7,241 bases of DNA from JANLQB01 sp043735935 (GCA_043735935.1 JAYTDO010000212.1:1-7241), one strand, 5' to 3'. Counted from the first letter of the stretch, positions 1 to 6,672 are shown. A program made the numbers and translations. The notes: generated from the letters alone by a model not told the origin.

Positions 1-1
1 C

Positions 2-865
2 TACAAGCTGATGGGCGCGGAGGACAACGTCGCCCTCTGGCCGCAATTACAGTTCGGCCACAACTACAATTCGCCCACTCGCGAACACATCTACTCGTGG
101 TTCAATAAACACTTCGCCCTCCAACTCCCGGAGCCGATCGTGGAGCGCGACTACAAACTCCTTCCGCGCGAACAACTGACCGTCTGGGATGCCGCGCATC
201 CGGCCCCGGAGGGCGGCCTGGAGTTCGAGAAAAAGCTGCTGCGCTGGTGGGATGCGGATTCCACCAAAACGCTGGCCGACCATCCCGAGATGCTCGGGCA
301 GGCCTGGCGCACGCTGGTTCGCCCAGTGACACAGATCCCGGTAAAATCCGAGCGCGACGGTCCGATCGTCGTCTGGGTCGATGATCACGGACCGCTTGCG
401 GCGGACGATCCGATTCGCGAAATGCACGCGCAATTCATCGCCCCCGAATTCGGCGCCAACCTCACTCAACAACCCGTCGTCAAAAACCCGCGCGAAGCGC
501 TCGCCTACACGCTCGGCTACAACGACTCGCTGTTCGCACAGCGTGTTCAGGATGTCCTCGCGATTGTTGCGGGTCAGCGGAAAGGATCACCCATCGTCCT
601 CGTCGGAAACGGGAAAACCGGTCCGATTGCGGCCGCGGCCGCCGCGCTCGCTGGCGACGCCGTCAGCGGGGTCGTCATCCCATCGGCTCAGCATCCCTTC
701 GCGAATATCACCGACTGGCGCGATCCGAGCCTACTGCCCGGGGCCGTAAAGTATGGCGACCTCGAGGGCCTCGTTCGTCTCAACGCACCGAGACCCGTGC
801 TCGTTTTCAATAACGACGCTGAACGCAAGGCGGCCCTCGCCAAGCTACTGAGCGGCGCCCGCTAG
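2..865 (+). CDS. Alpha/beta-hydrolase family protein (acetyl xylan esterase-like), C-terminal part
   Basis: The frame is open from base 2, with Tyr-Lys-Leu codons before the first ATG at 11, so the gene almost certainly begins outside the window. It ends at TAG 863-865. The first visible part (LMGAEDNVALWP, then FGHNYN with its His at 59-61, then SWFNKHF) resembles the end of the catalytic domain in large bacterial acetyl xylan esterase or dienelactone-hydrolase-like proteins, where this His would complete the Ser-Asp-His triad. After roughly 100 linking residues comes a second hydrolase-like fold: a strand IVLVGNGKTG at about 595-627, an Ala-rich helix, then VSGVVIP and a late strand PRPVLVFNN. 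The nucleophile-elbow position in GNGKTG has Gly where Ser is expected, so this half is probably not catalytic. Carbohydrate-ester or xenobiotic-ester hydrolysis is inferred from family resemblance. The substrate is unknown. The permease gene follows after 11 bases. Confidence 0.6.
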   Translation, partial: YKLMGAEDNVALWPQLQFGHNYNSPTREHIYSWFNKHFALQLPEPIVERDYKLLPREQLTVWDAAHPAPEGGLEFEKKLLRWWDADSTKTLADHPEMLGQAWRTLVRPVTQIPVKSERDGPIVVWVDDHGPLAADDPIREMHAQFIAPEFGANLTQQPVVKNPREALAYTLGYNDSLFAQRVQDVLAIVAGQRKGSPIVLVGNGKTGPIAAAAAALAGDAVSGVVIPSAQHPFANITDWRDPSLLPGAVKYGDLEGLVRLNAPRPVLVFNNDAERKAALAKLLSGAR

Positions 866-876
866 CGAATTCACCC

Positions 877-2571
877 GTGTCGAAAACGTTTGCCTGGATC
901 GTCTACCTGCTGACCTCCGCATTTTTTGCGGCGTTCTTTCTCTGGCCCATCGGCACGACGGTGGCCGGGGCGTTCTTCGACGCGGACGGACACTGGACCT
1001 TCGCCTATGTCGCCGAGGTCTTTCGCAATCAGATCTACCTCGAAGGTCTTCGGAACTCCTTCCTCCTCGCCGCCGCTTCCACCGCCGCTACGCTCGCCAT
1101 CGCACTGCCGCTATCGATCATTGCCGACCGCTTCGAGTTCCCATCCAAGAAGCTCCTGTCCGCGATCATCCTGGTGCCGATGATTCTCCCGCCGTTCGTC
1201 GGCGCCATTGGCATCCGGCAGATGCTCGGGCAATACGGCGCTCTCAACGCGCTCCTCACGAAAATCGGCATCCTCGGCGTGGATCAAACCATCGACTGGC
1301 TCGGCGAAGGGCGCTTCTGGGGCGTCGTCGCGCTGAACGCCCTGCACCTTTACCCGATTCTGTTTCTGAACCTCACCGCCGCACTCGCGAACGTGGATCC
1401 CGCGATGGAAGAAGCGGCCGAAAACCTCGGCTGCACCGGCATTCGGAAGTTTCGCAAGATCACCCTGCCTCTGATCATGCCCGGCCTTTTCGCGGGTGGC
1501 ACGATCGTCTTCATCTTCGCGTTCACGGAACTCGGTGTGCCACTCATCTTCGACTTCACGCGCGTCACCAGCGTGCAGATTTTCTACGGCATCAAGGAGA
1601 TCGCGGGAAACCCATTTCCGTTCGCGCTCGTCGTCGTCATGCTTGTCTCGACCGTTCTCCTTTATCTCCTGAGCAAGACCGCATTCGGCGGCGGCGGTCA
1701 CGCGATGATGGCCAAAGCGACCACCGCCGGCGGGGCACGGGTCGTGTCGCCTTTGACGGGCGCATTGTGCGCGGCCTTTTTCGGCGGTGTCACGCTGCTG
1801 GCGCTGCTCCCACACGCGGGCGTGGTCCTCGTGTCATTCGCCGGCGAGTGGTATCGCACGATCCTGCCTTCGCAGTGGACCAGCGAACATTACTCCGCGG
1901 CGCTGGGCCACTACCTGACCGTTCCATCCATCATCAACTCGCTGAAATACGCGAGTCTCTCGACCGCGTTCGACGTGGTGCTCGGCGTGGCCATCGCCTA
2001 CGTCGTCGTCCGCACGACGCTTCCAGGTCGCGGCTTGCTCGATGCGATGGCCATGCTGCCGCTCGCCGTGCCCGGTCTTGTTCTCGCGTTCGGATACATC
2101 TCGATGACGCAGGACGGACGCGCCTTCGCTTTCCTCAATCCTTCGAAGGATCCCACCGCCATTCTGATCATTGCCTATGCCGTTCGCCGCCTGCCCTACG
2201 TCGTCCGCTCCGCGGTCGCCGGGCTCCAGCAAACGAGTGTCACCCTCGAAGAAGCAGCGCAAAATCTCGGCTGTCCCCCGCTGCGCTCGCTGCGGCGAAT
2301 CACCTTCCCGCTCATCGCCGCAAACGTGCTCGCGGGCGGATTGCTCGCGTTTTCATTCGCGATGCTCGAAGTTTCCGATTCGCTCATTCTCGCCGCGCAG
2401 CAGGCGCACTACCCGATCACCAAGGCCATCTACGAACTCTTCCAACTCCTCGGTGAAGGACGTTTCGTCGCCAGCGCGCTCGGCGTGTGGGCCATGGTCT
2501 TCCTCGGCCTTACCATTTTCGCCACGAGCCGCATCCTCGGGAAAAAAATGGGCGCGCTCTTCCGGGTCTAG
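877..2571 (+). CDS. ABC transporter permease, two fused permease domains (iron(III)/FbpB-like)
   Basis: This 564-residue inner-membrane protein is very hydrophobic, with about twelve membrane segments in two halves. Each half carries the EAA loop that couples the permease to its ATPase: EEAAENLG at residues 178-185, followed by LPLIMPGL, and EEAAQNLG at 458-465, followed by FPLIAANV. The two loops are 280 residues apart, so this is a duplicated, fused BPD_transp_1 permease. A Gly/Ala-rich linker lies at about residues 268-290. Such fused permeases are typical of iron(III) (FbpB/SfuB/AfuB), thiamine (ThiP) and 2-aminoethylphosphonate importers. I favour iron(III) or a related small substrate but cannot decide. 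The GTG start is chosen because it lies 11 bases after the previous stop and directly precedes the first membrane segment. No Shine-Dalgarno motif is visible, so translation may be coupled to the upstream gene. No ATPase or solute-binding protein is in the window; they may lie upstream or elsewhere. Confidence 0.88.
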   Translation: MSKTFAWIVYLLTSAFFAAFFLWPIGTTVAGAFFDADGHWTFAYVAEVFRNQIYLEGLRNSFLLAAASTAATLAIALPLSIIADRFEFPSKKLLSAIILVPMILPPFVGAIGIRQMLGQYGALNALLTKIGILGVDQTIDWLGEGRFWGVVALNALHLYPILFLNLTAALANVDPAMEEAAENLGCTGIRKFRKITLPLIMPGLFAGGTIVFIFAFTELGVPLIFDFTRVTSVQIFYGIKEIAGNPFPFALVVVMLVSTVLLYLLSKTAFGGGGHAMMAKATTAGGARVVSPLTGALCAAFFGGVTLLALLPHAGVVLVSFAGEWYRTILPSQWTSEHYSAALGHYLTVPSIINSLKYASLSTAFDVVLGVAIAYVVVRTTLPGRGLLDAMAMLPLAVPGLVLAFGYISMTQDGRAFAFLNPSKDPTAILIIAYAVRRLPYVVRSAVAGLQQTSVTLEEAAQNLGCPPLRSLRRITFPLIAANVLAGGLLAFSFAMLEVSDSLILAAQQAHYPITKAIYELFQLLGEGRFVASALGVWAMVFLGLTIFATSRILGKKMGALFRV

Positions 2572-2577
2572 GAGATT

Positions 2578-2596
2578 CCCCGGAGCTTCTCCGCGG
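2578..2596. terminator. Possible bidirectional hairpin in a convergent gap
   Basis: The 26-base gap between two converging genes holds CGGAG-CTT-CTCCG (2581-2593). Two further C-G pairs lie beyond one C/C mismatch (2578-2579 with 2595-2596). A second inverted repeat, CGGACT-GGGC-AGTCCG (2604-2619), lies just inside the end of the methyltransferase gene. Neither has a T-run on either strand, so an intrinsic terminator is only a possibility based on position and symmetry. Confidence 0.3.
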
Positions 2597-2597
2597 T

Positions 2598-3350
2598 TCA
2601 CGCCGGACTGGGCAGTCCGTCATCGATGACCACGTCCACGGGAATGTCGCCGAACTCGCGACCCGCAAGCCAGAGCCCCTGACGACAAAAAAGAAAACGC
2701 GCGTGCCCGAAATTCGTCCAGCCGGCGAGCCCGGCGAGCGCGTGCATTTCGGAAAAATCAAATGCGCGCCTCGCAGACAGTCGTCCGTCGTATTTGGTCA
2801 TCGCATCGCGATAAATCAGCGCCGTGAGTGCCCACACCCCGGCAGATGTCAGCGCGTGACGTTCAAGGTCGGTGACGAGGACGAACCGATTCGAAAGTTC
2901 GCGGCATCGCCGGAGCAGACGCGTGGCGTCTTCATCGGAAAAATGGTGAAGAGCGAGTGAGCAATGAACGAAATCGTAGGCCGGCCGCGAATCGTAAATA
3001 AGAGCGTCGGCTTGGATGAACTGAATCTCCGGATAGTCCGCGCTCCTTTTTTTGGCGATGGCCAGCGTGGACTCCGCGAAATCCACCGCTTCAATCTGGA
3101 GGGTAATCCCCCGGGGCCTGGCCCAGTCGACCATCACGCGTGGCAGATCGCCGGCACCCGTACAAAGATCCAGGACGCGGTAGACACGATCGGGGCGAAG
3201 CCAGCCTGAGAGAAATCGGCGCAGGATTCGGTGACTCCCAAAATGGCGGTTAAGGGAGACGAGATTTTCGAGATCTCGCTCCAGTTCCCCCGTGACCGGT
3301 TGAGGACGGTCCATCAGTTCTGGTTGAGCGGGATCGAAAACGCGTTTCAT
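2598..3350 (-). CDS. Class I SAM-dependent methyltransferase
   Basis: This 250-residue soluble protein has a Rossmann-type methyltransferase core. Motif I is VLDLCTGAGD (residues 59-68), the glycine-rich SAM loop. An acidic residue ends strand 2 (AVDFAES, Asp90) and would bind the ribose hydroxyls. QADAL (113-117) contacts adenine, and YDFVHCSLALHHF (125-137) is the motif III/IV region. The N-terminus QPELMDRPQPV and the LNRHFGS segment recall methyltransferases found beside type III polyketide synthases, but that is recollection and no such synthase is present here. The acceptor substrate is unknown. The ATG at 3350 is preferred over Met13 because the residues before Met13 look family-conserved. 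No Shine-Dalgarno motif is seen. The gene starts 43 bases after the PgeF-like gene and is probably the last gene of the marR-tolC-pgeF operon. Confidence 0.87.
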   Translation of the reverse strand: MKRVFDPAQPELMDRPQPVTGELERDLENLVSLNRHFGSHRILRRFLSGWLRPDRVYRVLDLCTGAGDLPRVMVDWARPRGITLQIEAVDFAESTLAIAKKRSADYPEIQFIQADALIYDSRPAYDFVHCSLALHHFSDEDATRLLRRCRELSNRFVLVTDLERHALTSAGVWALTALIYRDAMTKYDGRLSARRAFDFSEMHALAGLAGWTNFGHARFLFCRQGLWLAGREFGDIPVDVVIDDGLPSPA

Positions 3351-3393
3351 CGCGGCGCGAAAATTAAGCGTGGAAGAGCAGCTAGAGCGAGCA

Positions 3394-4047
3394 CTACGCG
3401 AGAGCCATTAGCGCAACGAGGCGGCCCGTCTTTCCACATTCGCGGCGATACGAATAGTACCGTTCGGGATGCGACGCGGTGCAAATGCCACAATCGTGAA
3501 CGTGCCGAACACCGGCGGCGCGACATTGCGCGAGAATCACGGCGGCGAAATCGACCTCGTAATGAGGTGGCCGTATGCATGGCCCAAGTTGCGCGACGAT
3601 ATTCGCGGGGTCGCTGCCGAAATCCCGAACCATCCGGTCGATCGCGGCAGTAGCGATGCTGAGTTCCGTCCCCTTCCGGCCGGAGTGAAGAAGCGCGATC
3701 ACGCCCCGCTCCGGATCGGCAAGGTAGACGGGGCCGCAGTCGGCGACATGGATGCCAAGACAGACGCCGCGATCCGCCGTGATCAGACCATCGGCGCCGA
3801 GCACCGGCGTTTGGGAATTTGCATCGACGATCGCAACCTCGCATCCGTGGATTTGCTCCGCCGAAACGAAGACCCGATCCAGAAGGCCGAGCTGCCCACG
3901 AGCCTCAGCGTGAAATGCCTCCAAGCGTGCCATCGCCGCTTCACGATCGACCGTGACGTCGAGGCCCGGAATGCGCCCCACAAAACCGTGCCGGATCGTC
4001 GGCATCGCTTCCAAGGCGGGAAAGGTGTCGAGCGGAACGCCGGACAT
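3394..4047 (-). CDS. pgeF: PgeF/YfiH-family protein (polyphenol oxidase / purine nucleoside phosphorylase family)
   Basis: This 217-residue protein belongs to the YfiH/LACC1 (Cu-oxidase_4) family. Members have been reported as laccase-like oxidases, as nucleoside phosphorylase/adenosine deaminases, and in E. coli as a factor that keeps L-serine out of peptidoglycan precursors. The family's metal-site and catalytic residues are visible in order: His67 in QIHGCEV, Cys104 in HVADCGPV and His121 in LLHSGRKGTE. They correspond to His71, Cys107 and His124 of E. coli YfiH. The N-terminal IRHGF (18-22), LGPCI (154-158), HYEVD and the C-terminal CTASHPERYYSYRRE also fit. The usual HAGWRGT is HSGRKGT here, a divergent form that keeps the His. 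The ATG at 4047 lies 11 bases after the TolC-like stop, indicating cotranscription. Length and termini are normal for the family. The exact substrate in this organism is not known. Confidence 0.9.
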   Translation of the reverse strand: MSGVPLDTFPALEAMPTIRHGFVGRIPGLDVTVDREAAMARLEAFHAEARGQLGLLDRVFVSAEQIHGCEVAIVDANSQTPVLGADGLITADRGVCLGIHVADCGPVYLADPERGVIALLHSGRKGTELSIATAAIDRMVRDFGSDPANIVAQLGPCIRPPHYEVDFAAVILAQCRAAGVRHVHDCGICTASHPERYYSYRRECGKTGRLVALMALA

Positions 4048-4058
4048 GCCGTTACTGG

Positions 4059-5642
4059 TCAGCTCTTCTTCTGCGGCTTCGCCGCCGCCTTTTCAGCCGG
4101 CGCCTTTCCCAACGCCCTGCGCTCATTTTTTTGAAGCGGGTCGGCGAACGGTTCGGCGTAGATGGTGTCGGTCGCAGTCGCGCGATCAAACTCGGCAAGC
4201 GCCGTGTTGTAATCACCACGGGATTGCAATTCCGTGCTACGTGCCTTGGTGAGCGCAGTGCGCGCATCGAGGACTTCGAGTTGCGTGCCGGCACCCGCGC
4301 CGAAGCGTTCCTGCGCGAGCCGAAGCGATTCCAGCGCCTGTTCCACGTTCTTTTGCTGGCTCTTGATCGTCTCCCGGGCCGTCTCAAGATTGGCGTAAGC
4401 TTGCTGCACTTCGAGGTCCACTTTTTGGACGGAGTCATCGTAGTTGATCTTGGCACTTTCGAGCTGCGCCCGCGCCTGCTGCACCTTTCCGGAAGTCGCC
4501 AGTCCGTCGAAGAGGTTCCATTTCCCCGTGACACCGAAAAACCATCCGTTGATCTCGTCGCCGAGGTCCTCAGAAAAGCGGGAATTCCGAAATTCATACC
4601 CCACGTTTGCATTCAGGGACGGTTTGTAGCCCGCCAATGCGACTTTGATCCGCTCCGCCTGGGAGAGAATCTGCTGCCGCTGGACTTTGAGAAACGGTCG
4701 GCGAGCCCGGGCAAGATCCAGCGCGTTTTGCAAGCCGAATGGTCGCTCCACGACGAGCAACTCGCCAACCGCGTTGAAGCCCGGCTTGCCCATCGGACCG
4801 GGATCGAGGCCCAGCGTCTTCGCGAGATTGATCTCAGCGATGAGGTAGTTGTTCCGAGCGCGAATCAAGTCGGGCTGCACATTCGCAAGCTCCACCTCGG
4901 CGCGGAGGACGTTGAATTTCGGCACCGTCCCGGCGTCGAAGCGGTTTTTCTGATCCTTCAATTGGTCCTGCTGAAGTTTGACGGTTTCCTCGGCCACGGT
5001 GATCAACGCCCGCGTGGTCAGAACCGCCGTGAATTGCGTGCGCACACTCGCGATCACCTGGTCGATGATGTCACGAAGTTGATAATAGGCCGCGTCTTCG
5101 GTGAACTTCGCGATCTTGATCGCCGCTGAGATCTGCCCCCCGCTGTAGATCACCTGCTGCGCTTCGATGGCGACCTGCCACGATTTGTTTTGCGTCGTGC
5201 GCGAACCTCCGCTTCCGCCGAGATCTTTGATTATTTTCGCAAATGAACTCTCGATTTCCTTGGTCGTTTCCGGTGCGACATTGCCGACCGGCACGACGAC
5301 TAGCGGGGTACTCGCACTATTTCCCTGCGCGCTTCCGCTACCCTGATCGATGAGTTCCTTGTCCTGTTGGGTATAGCTGGTCTGAAGGGTGAGATGCGGC
5401 AACGCCTCGGCGCGCACCTCCACGATCTGGCCACGGGTCCGCCGGATTTCCTGAAGCTGCTTTAGAATCTCCGGATTTTGCCGCAGCGCGATTTGCACGG
5501 CTTCATCCAGACTGAGATTGCCACTGAAGGCGTGATTCACCGCCCGACTCGCCGCGCGCACTTCGGCGGCAGAGGCCGGCGACTGGAGGACGATGAGGGA
5601 AAGTGCGAATAAAGGCGCGAGCGGAAAACGGGTCACGAACAT
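4059..5642 (-). CDS. TolC-like outer-membrane efflux protein
   Basis: This 527-residue outer-membrane channel of the TolC/OEP family would form the exit duct of a tripartite efflux pump or type I secretion system. A signal peptide covers residues 1-25 (hydrophobic core PLFALSLIVL, probable cleavage after Ala-Ser-Ala at 23-25). Two structural repeats follow. The first begins LSLDEAVQIALRQNPEI (43-59), the second near FGLQNALDLARARRP. Each has long Ala/Gln/Glu-rich coiled-coil helices and paired beta strands; NANVGYEFRNS and FGVTGKWNLFDG are strands of the second. A Gly/Ser-rich stretch at about 94-150, between two strands, is much longer than a usual external TolC loop. The C-terminus is a Lys/Ala-rich tail. 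I choose the ATG at 5642, not the one at 5681, because only this start puts the signal peptide at the N-terminus. It overlaps the marR stop by 10 bases, which suggests translational coupling. No adaptor or pump gene is adjacent. Confidence 0.9.
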   Translation of the reverse strand: MFVTRFPLAPLFALSLIVLQSPASAAEVRAASRAVNHAFSGNLSLDEAVQIALRQNPEILKQLQEIRRTRGQIVEVRAEALPHLTLQTSYTQQDKELIDQGSGSAQGNSASTPLVVVPVGNVAPETTKEIESSFAKIIKDLGGSGGSRTTQNKSWQVAIEAQQVIYSGGQISAAIKIAKFTEDAAYYQLRDIIDQVIASVRTQFTAVLTTRALITVAEETVKLQQDQLKDQKNRFDAGTVPKFNVLRAEVELANVQPDLIRARNNYLIAEINLAKTLGLDPGPMGKPGFNAVGELLVVERPFGLQNALDLARARRPFLKVQRQQILSQAERIKVALAGYKPSLNANVGYEFRNSRFSEDLGDEINGWFFGVTGKWNLFDGLATSGKVQQARAQLESAKINYDDSVQKVDLEVQQAYANLETARETIKSQQKNVEQALESLRLAQERFGAGAGTQLEVLDARTALTKARSTELQSRGDYNTALAEFDRATATDTIYAEPFADPLQKNERRALGKAPAEKAAAKPQKKS

Positions 5643-6088
5643 TGGCAATAGGTGAAAATCTTCTCGTAAATACGCAGCCATGCACGCTGCTCATCGTCGT
5701 CGAGAAACTCCATGATTTTCAGGAGATTGTTGATCATGTCGTCGCGCACCTCCGCAACGATTTTGGAACCCGATTCCGTGATTTGAACCAGAATTTTCCG
5801 ACGGTCGTCCTTCGCGTGAAAGCGCTGCACATGGCCCAGGTTTTCGAGCCGATCGACCAAACCCGTCGCCGCCGCCGTCGTGTGCCCCATTTTCTTCGCG
5901 ATCTCGGTCATCGAAAACTCAGTTTTCTTCGAAAGAAATCCGAGCAGGAAATACTGTGGGAACGAGAGGTTCCCCCGATTTAACTCCTTTGAGACGTTCA
6001 GCATAAACGTTCGCTGAAGGTCGGTGCAAATGTCGGCCAGACGCTCGGCATCCTGTCTCATTCGCTGTTCGTCGCAGATTTGGACCAT
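5633..6088 (-). CDS. MarR-family transcriptional regulator
   Basis: This 151-residue protein has the MarR layout. An N-terminal dimerisation helix (about 10-38) is followed by a winged helix-turn-helix: SMTEIAKKMGHTTAAATGLVDRLENLGHV at residues 59-87, with recognition helix about 70-84. The wing (88-101) carries the Asp-Asp-Arg-Arg-Lys cluster typical of the family's minor-groove contact. C-terminal helices (107-148) complete the dimer interface. MarR proteins are usually ligand-responsive repressors of efflux or detoxification genes, and this gene directly precedes and overlaps a TolC-like gene. It probably represses its own operon through the dyad at 6093-6120. The start at 6088 gives a leader of only about ten bases from the predicted promoter and has no Shine-Dalgarno motif. 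An internal ATG at 6061 (Met10) would leave the domain intact, so the start is not certain. The inducer cannot be read from the sequence. Confidence 0.92.
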   Translation of the reverse strand: MVQICDEQRMRQDAERLADICTDLQRTFMLNVSKELNRGNLSFPQYFLLGFLSKKTEFSMTEIAKKMGHTTAAATGLVDRLENLGHVQRFHAKDDRRKILVQITESGSKIVAEVRDDMINNLLKIMEFLDDDEQRAWLRIYEKIFTYCQCS

Positions 6089-6092
6089 GCTG

Positions 6093-6120
6093 TTAATGCC
6101 GTTAAAGATAAAGGCATTAA
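6093..6120. promoter_or_regulatory. Palindromic operator candidate for the MarR regulator
   Basis: A 28-base dyad has perfect 8-base arms, TTAATGCC (6093-6100) and GGCATTAA (6113-6120). Three more inner pairs (6102-6104 with 6109-6111) lie after one mismatch. It is A/T-rich in a GC-rich region, ends four bases before the marR start codon, and encloses the predicted -10 box. Its position and symmetry fit an autoregulatory MarR site. Binding itself is inferred. Confidence 0.65.
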
Positions 6121-6132
6121 ACCATCGGTCAA
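6105..6132 (-). promoter_or_regulatory. Predicted sigma70-type promoter of the marR-tolC-pgeF-methyltransferase operon
   Basis: Read on the minus strand, a -35 box TTGACC (6132-6127) is separated by 16 bases from a -10 box TATCTT (6110-6105). Transcription would start near 6098-6100, giving about ten bases of leader before the ATG at 6088. The -10 lies inside the dyad, so a repressor bound there would block polymerase. Confidence 0.6.
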
Positions 6133-6149
6133 ACGCTGTTCTGCGCCAC

Positions 6150-6178
6150 TTGCCAAAATTTCGCCGACTCGCTAGCGT
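6150..6178 (+). promoter_or_regulatory. Weak promoter candidate for the cNMP-fold gene
   Basis: TTGCCA (6150-6155), 17 bases, then TAGCGT (6173-6178) is the best-spaced pair on the plus strand before the ATG at 6189. The -10 box matches only three consensus positions. If real, the transcript would be almost leaderless. The divergent marR promoter is about 20 bases away, so the two may influence each other. Confidence 0.25.
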
Positions 6179-6188
6179 GCGCGCTTAC

Positions 6189-6671
6189 ATGGACCTCGCC
6201 TTCCTCCGCACCGTCGCCATTCTTAAAAACTTAAACGACGACGAACTCAACGCGTTCGCCGCACTTTTCAACCCCCACCTCGCAAAACACGGCGAAAAAA
6301 TCCTCGAGGAAGGCACCGTCGTCACCAAACTCTCCATCGTCTGCGAAGGCGTCGTCCACGTCCGGCGCATCGCGCAGAAGCGTGAATTGCTGCTCGGGCG
6401 TCTGGGCCCCGGCGCATTTTTTGGGGAAATCAATCTCTTCGACCCGGGCGTCGCCACCGCCAGCATCTACGCGATGAAGGATGTCCGCCTCGCGGTCTGT
6501 GGCTACGACGCGCTCCGCGAATTCATGAGTGCCAATCCGGCCACGGGTTATAAGATCGTCTGCGCGATGATGACGGAAACGGCCCGCCGCCTCCGCCAGA
6601 CGAGCGCCCGGCTCGTCAATTCCGTCTATTGGTCCGCCGGAGAAGGCGCCGACTTCAGCCGGGACAACTAG
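6189..6671 (+). CDS. Single-domain cyclic-nucleotide-binding-fold protein (Crp/Fnr N-terminal-like, no HTH)
   Basis: The 160-residue product is essentially one CRP-type beta-roll. FLRTVAILKNLNDDELNAFA (5-24) is the N-terminal helical lead-in, EKILEEGTVVTKLSIVCEGVVHV (36-58) the first strands, and GRLGPGAFFGEINLF (70-84) leads into the phosphate-binding cassette. A C-terminal helix (about 113-142) corresponds to the dimer helix of CRP, after which the protein stops, so no DNA-binding domain is present. The cassette keeps Gly79-Glu80, but the position of the phosphate-binding Arg (Arg82 in E. coli CRP) appears to be Ala89, so nucleotide binding may be altered or lost. A sensory or protein-interaction role is likely; the ligand and partner are unknown. 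The ATG at 6189 is chosen because the frame upstream overlaps marR and its promoter and resembles nothing. The gene is divergent from marR and ends one base before the end of the convergent lipoprotein gene. Confidence 0.85.
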   Translation: MDLAFLRTVAILKNLNDDELNAFAALFNPHLAKHGEKILEEGTVVTKLSIVCEGVVHVRRIAQKRELLLGRLGPGAFFGEINLFDPGVATASIYAMKDVRLAVCGYDALREFMSANPATGYKIVCAMMTETARRLRQTSARLVNSVYWSAGEGADFSRDN

Positions 6672-6672
6672 C

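Noticed and set aside
1111..1815. Minus-strand open frame of 234 codons inside the permease gene
   Set aside because: It is antisense to a clear membrane protein with two EAA loops. The charged, repetitive composition is a shadow of hydrophobic codons.
2604..2619. Inverted repeat CGGACT/AGTCCG at the methyltransferase 3' end as an intrinsic terminator
   Set aside because: It lies inside coding sequence, has a four-base loop with a six-pair stem, and no T-run follows on either strand.
2487..2960. Plus-strand open frame crossing the permease end and the methyltransferase gene
   Set aside because: It overlaps two real genes, spans their convergent gap, and has a low-complexity charged composition with no recognisable fold.
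4131..5129. Long plus-strand open frame of 332 codons opposite the TolC-like gene
   Set aside because: It is fully antisense to a well-supported gene, is rich in Arg, Leu and Val without any domain motif, and reflects GC-rich codon bias on the opposite strand.
5643..5681. Upstream ATG start for the TolC-like protein
   Set aside because: The extra 13 residues (MAAYLREDFHLLP) would bury the signal peptide inside the chain. The ATG at 5642 gives a standard exported precursor.
6024..6188. 55-codon N-terminal extension of the cNMP-fold gene
   Set aside because: It would overlap marR and run through its promoter and dyad. The residues match nothing in the cNMP fold, and the ATG at 6189 starts exactly at the domain.
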